A stretch of 15,131 nt of DNA from an uncultured Bacteroidota bacterium. Its GTDB lineage: Bacteria; Bacteroidota; Ignavibacteria; UBA10030; UBA8401. The stretch spans positions 1 to 15,131 of the forward strand of contig CALETH010000061.1 of NCBI GenBank assembly GCA_937920105.1, written 5' to 3'. Shown piece by piece: positions 12,365 to 15,131 of the stretch (within the stretch, counting starts at the first letter, position 1; every line of letters begins with the position of its first letter). Under the pieces are notes generated by a model that was not told the origin of the DNA, made no database searches, and saw only the letters and a program-made list of their open reading frames with translations. The position numbers and the translations under genes were made by a program.

Positions 12365-14197
12365 ATGTGTGGAATAGTTGGATATGTAGGAAAAAAAACT
12401 GCTTTACCAATACTTTTAGAAGGTCTACAACGATTAGAATATCGCGGATATGATTCTGCAGGTGTTGCTTTATTAAAAGACAATAAACTATTTATTCGGA
12501 AAAAAGCCGGCAAAGTTTCAGATTTACAAAAAGAAACTTCGTCAATCAATTTTAATTCCACTATTGGAATTGGACACACACGTTGGGCAACACATGGTGA
12601 ACCAAATGATATCAACGCACATCCACACACTGATGAAAATGTAGAACTTTCCATTATTCATAACGGAATAATTGAAAACTATCATTCCATCCAAACAAAA
12701 TTATCACGCGAAGGTTACAAATTTGTTTCTGCAACTGATACAGAAACACTTGCTCATCTTATTGTAGAGATGAAAAAATATAGTGGAGATTTAGCAACTG
12801 CAGTACGTCTTGCATTACGGCAAGTTGATGGAACGTACGGAATAGCCGTTCTTTCATCATTAGAACCAGATAAAATTATTGTGGCACGAAAAGGAAGTCC
12901 GCTCTTAATAGGAGTGGGTGAAGGAGAAAATTTTGTTGCATCTGATGCAGCAGCAATCATCAATCATACAAGAAATGTTATTTATTTAGAAGATGGAGAA
13001 ATTGCAACCATCACTGCAAACTCTTACGAAATTAAAACAATAGACAATGTTGAAATCGAAAAACAAGTTGAACAAGTAACTATAGATATTGAAGAAATCG
13101 AAAAAGGTGGTTACGACCACTTCATGCTCAAAGAAATTATGGAGCAGCCGGAAACACTTCGTAATGCAATGCGTGGACGTGTATTGTTGAATGAAGGAAA
13201 TGCAAAACTTGCCGGTCTTCGAGAAGTAATGCCCGTATTAGAAAAAGCACAACGAGTTATTATCACTGCATGCGGAACTTCATGGCATGCTGGCTTGGTG
13301 GGAGAATATATGTTGGAGCAATACGGAAAAATTCCGGTAGAGGTAGAATACGCATCAGAATTTCGTTATCGCAATCCTATCATCTTACCAAATGATGTTA
13401 CATTTTTAATAAGCCAAAGTGGAGAAACCGCAGATACACTTGCCGCACTTCGCGAAGCAAAACAAAAGGGCTCATCAGTATTAGGAATTTGTAATGTTGT
13501 GGGAAGTACCATTGCACGAGAAAGTCAGGCAGGAGTGTACATTCATGCTGGACCGGAAATAGGTGTTGCATCGACGAAGGCATTTACATCGCAACTTACT
13601 GTGCTTTCACTCATCACGTTAACTATTGCTCGTCAACGTGGACTTTCTGTTGAAGAAGGAAAAAATATTTGTCAAGAAATGTTAGATTTGCCACGTAAAG
13701 TAGAATTGATTTTGAGTGACCTTACAGAAATTCAAAAAGTTGCAGAAGAATTTAAAGATGCTAATAATTTTCTCTATCTTGGAAGAGGATATAATTTTCC
13801 CGTTGCATTGGAAGGTGCGTTGAAGTTAAAAGAAATTTCCTACATTCATGCAGAAGGATATCCCGCCGCAGAAATGAAACACGGACCCATTGCATTAATT
13901 GATGAAAATATGCCTGTTGTGGTAATCGCCACAAAAGATGCTGTGTATGAAAAAATTATTTCCAATATTCAAGAAGTAAAAGCACGAAAAGGAAAAGTTA
14001 TTGCCATTGCAAATCAAGATGATATGCACATTTATTCTTTGGCAGACCATGTGATAAAAGTTCCCGCAACATTAGATTTTCTTTCCCCGATTTTAAATGT
14101 TATTCCATTGCAATTATTAGCATATTATATTGCTGTTAAAAGAGGTTGCAATGTTGACCAGCCACGTAACTTAGCCAAAAGTGTTACAGTGGAGTAG
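12365..14197 (+). CDS. glmS: Glutamine--fructose-6-phosphate aminotransferase (isomerizing)
   Basis: GlmS makes glucosamine-6-phosphate from fructose-6-phosphate and glutamine, the first committed step to UDP-GlcNAc. The protein has 610 residues, full length. The glutaminase domain (about 1-225) starts MCGIVGYVG with nucleophile C2 after Met removal, then RLEYRGYDSAGVAL, GHTRWATHGEP and NAHPH. Two SIS sugar-isomerase domains follow. The first has TACGTSWHAG and the phosphate-binding SQSGETADT, and GVASTKAFTSQ comes after it. The second has LGRGYNFPVALEGALKLKE and EGYPAAEMKHGPIALI. The C-terminal active-site tail is DQPRNLAKSVTVE. A GAGG Shine-Dalgarno at 12356-12359 supports the start. It probably acts with the GlmU-like enzyme at 6503-7759. 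Confidence 0.98.
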   Translation: MCGIVGYVGKKTALPILLEGLQRLEYRGYDSAGVALLKDNKLFIRKKAGKVSDLQKETSSINFNSTIGIGHTRWATHGEPNDINAHPHTDENVELSIIHNGIIENYHSIQTKLSREGYKFVSATDTETLAHLIVEMKKYSGDLATAVRLALRQVDGTYGIAVLSSLEPDKIIVARKGSPLLIGVGEGENFVASDAAAIINHTRNVIYLEDGEIATITANSYEIKTIDNVEIEKQVEQVTIDIEEIEKGGYDHFMLKEIMEQPETLRNAMRGRVLLNEGNAKLAGLREVMPVLEKAQRVIITACGTSWHAGLVGEYMLEQYGKIPVEVEYASEFRYRNPIILPNDVTFLISQSGETADTLAALREAKQKGSSVLGICNVVGSTIARESQAGVYIHAGPEIGVASTKAFTSQLTVLSLITLTIARQRGLSVEEGKNICQEMLDLPRKVELILSDLTEIQKVAEEFKDANNFLYLGRGYNFPVALEGALKLKEISYIHAEGYPAAEMKHGPIALIDENMPVVVIATKDAVYEKIISNIQEVKARKGKVIAIANQDDMHIYSLADHVIKVPATLDFLSPILNVIPLQLLAYYIAVKRGCNVDQPRNLAKSVTVE

Positions 14198-14254
14198 CAC
14201 GTTTTTTGTGTTCCGTGTTTTTTACGGAATGAGTAGATAAGTAAAATATTGTTT

Positions 14255-14280
14255 GTCATTCCCGCGAAAGCGGGAATCCA
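14255..14280. repeat. Single REP-like hairpin unit
   Basis: GTCA followed by stem ATTCCCGC (14258-14265) / GCGGGAAT (14270-14277) with loop GAAA, then CCA. The following TTAAGATAAAAATT resembles the spacer TATTAAGTTAAAAATC inside the doublet at 9235-9316, so this looks like half of such a doublet. It lies between glmS and the enoyl reductase gene. Confidence 0.7.
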
Positions 14281-14308
14281 TTAAGATAAAAATTATAAGG
14301 AAAAAATT

Positions 14309-15131
14309 ATGTCAGATTACAAATTCAAAAAAACAGATTGGGCAGTCATTCTTGGAGTGTCCAGTGGATTTGGTGCAGCAGCAGCAATAGAACTTGCACG
14401 TCACGGAATGAATATTTGCGGAATTCATTTTGACCGTTCTGCAACATTACCAAATGCAGAAAAAACTAAAAAAGAAATTGAAGCATGCGGAGTGAAAGCA
14501 CTATTTTTTAATATCAACGCATCAGCACCTGAAAAAAGAATAGAAGTTGTTCAAGCACTTTCAAAAGAATTTCAAACAAATCCAGAGAGTAATGTAAAAG
14601 TATTATTGCATTCATTAGCATTTGGAGCATTGCGTCCATTAGTAGCAAAAGATGAAAAACAACAAACCACGCAAGCACAAATAGAAATGACGATGGATGT
14701 CATGGCAAACTCACTCATCTATTGGACCCAAGCAGTTTTTAATAGTGGATTAATGAAAAAAGGCGGAAGAGTTTTTACCATGACAAGTTCTGGTGGACAT
14801 TCACAACTTCCCAGTTATGGAGCAGTTTCCGCAGCCAAAGCAGCATTAGAATCCTACACACGTCAACTTGCTTTGGAACTGGGACCGTATGGAATAACCT
14901 GCAACGCTATTATGGCTGGTGTGACAGATACTGCTGCCTTACGAAAAATTCCCGGAGCAGTAATGATGTTAAATGTTGCAATCGCAAAAAATCCTGCAAT
15001 GAGACCAACTACTCCTGAAGATGTTGCAAAAGCAATCGCACTTCTTTCTCATGATGATGCCTATTTTATTTCCGGTAATACTATTGGTGTTGATGGTGGT
15101 GAAGATGTTGTTAATTACATCGGACAAAAAA
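14309..15131 (+). CDS. FabL-like enoyl-ACP reductase, SDR family (3' end outside window)
   Basis: 274 codons are visible with no stop before the window ends. The start MSDYKFKKTDW leads to the nucleotide-binding motif GVSSGFGAAAA near 16-26. The active site is Y170-x6-K177 (YGAVSAAK), the spacing of FabI/FabL enoyl-ACP reductases rather than the Y-x3-K of ordinary SDR enzymes. TSSGGHSQLPS precedes it, and NAIMAGVTDTAALRKIPG and GNTIGVDGGEDV follow. The enzyme would reduce the trans-2-enoyl-ACP double bond with NAD(P)H in fatty-acid elongation. The TGxxxGxG-like cofactor loop is closer to FabL than FabI. SDR-like proteins acting on other substrates cannot be excluded. AAGGA (14297-14301) lies 7 bases before the ATG. 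GGEDVVNYIGQK suggests only a few residues are missing. Confidence 0.88.
   Translation, partial: MSDYKFKKTDWAVILGVSSGFGAAAAIELARHGMNICGIHFDRSATLPNAEKTKKEIEACGVKALFFNINASAPEKRIEVVQALSKEFQTNPESNVKVLLHSLAFGALRPLVAKDEKQQTTQAQIEMTMDVMANSLIYWTQAVFNSGLMKKGGRVFTMTSSGGHSQLPSYGAVSAAKAALESYTRQLALELGPYGITCNAIMAGVTDTAALRKIPGAVMMLNVAIAKNPAMRPTTPEDVAKAIALLSHDDAYFISGNTIGVDGGEDVVNYIGQK

Noticed and set aside
14211..14229. Hairpin TTCCGT/ACGGAA after glmS as terminator
   Set aside because: Only six pairs, a seven-base loop and no T-run after it; not convincing as a terminator.

Overview
The window is almost entirely housekeeping genes and reads as two blocks of DNA joined near position 2,575-2,606. The left block (1-~2,576) looks Bacteroidota-like. 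It has yicC, gmk and apaG in a row on the minus strand, the 3' half of an EamA-family transporter gene, and an exact TAnnTTTG promoter in front of yicC. The right block (~2,600-15,131) looks like a member of the FCB group close to Ignavibacteria/Chlorobi. It is AT-rich, with a type IX secretion (T9SS) surface protein ending in a YPNPFNP-type sorting tail, a zinc-binding C+ form of ribosomal protein L31, and an alternative GlmU of the kind known from Bacteroidota/Chlorobi. At the join both flanking genes are cut: an RlmI-type methyltransferase lacks about 40 C-terminal residues and the transporter lacks its N-terminal half. A chimeric contig is the simplest explanation; a real deletion or recombination is the alternative. 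All taxonomic statements are inference from gene features, not from a search.

Layout. 1-70: end of an unidentified plus-strand gene, convergent with apaG. 67-1,923 (minus): yicC > gmk > apaG, closely spaced. 2,013-2,576 (minus): truncated EamA transporter. 2,545-3,636 (minus): truncated RlmI-like methyltransferase. 3,729-5,981 (plus): secreted beta-propeller protein. 6,126-6,338: rpmE, with its own promoter and a strong terminator. 6,503-7,759: GlmU-like bifunctional enzyme. 7,849-9,213: rsmB. 9,389-10,606: HI0933-like flavoprotein. 10,681-12,111: atpD, standing alone. 12,365-14,197: glmS. 14,309-end: FabL-like enoyl-ACP reductase, open at the window edge.

How the genes relate. glmS (glucosamine-6-phosphate synthesis) and the GlmU-like enzyme (last two steps to UDP-GlcNAc) serve the same cell-wall precursor pathway although 4.6 kb apart. 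rpmE, rsmB and the RlmI-like gene belong to ribosome structure and rRNA modification. atpD gives the catalytic subunit of the F1 ATPase. The enoyl reductase belongs to fatty-acid elongation.

No gene-free stretch exceeds 300 bases, but the gaps hold much structure: two doublets of hairpins resembling REP/BIME units and a single-hairpin relative, a 32-bp perfect palindrome, a 33-bp hairpin, three copies of a ~29-bp AT-rich repeat placed just after or near stop codons, and two good terminators. I see no CRISPR array, phage, transposase, RNA gene or defence system, and no coherent new multi-gene system. The most notable items are the truncation junction and the intergenic repeats.
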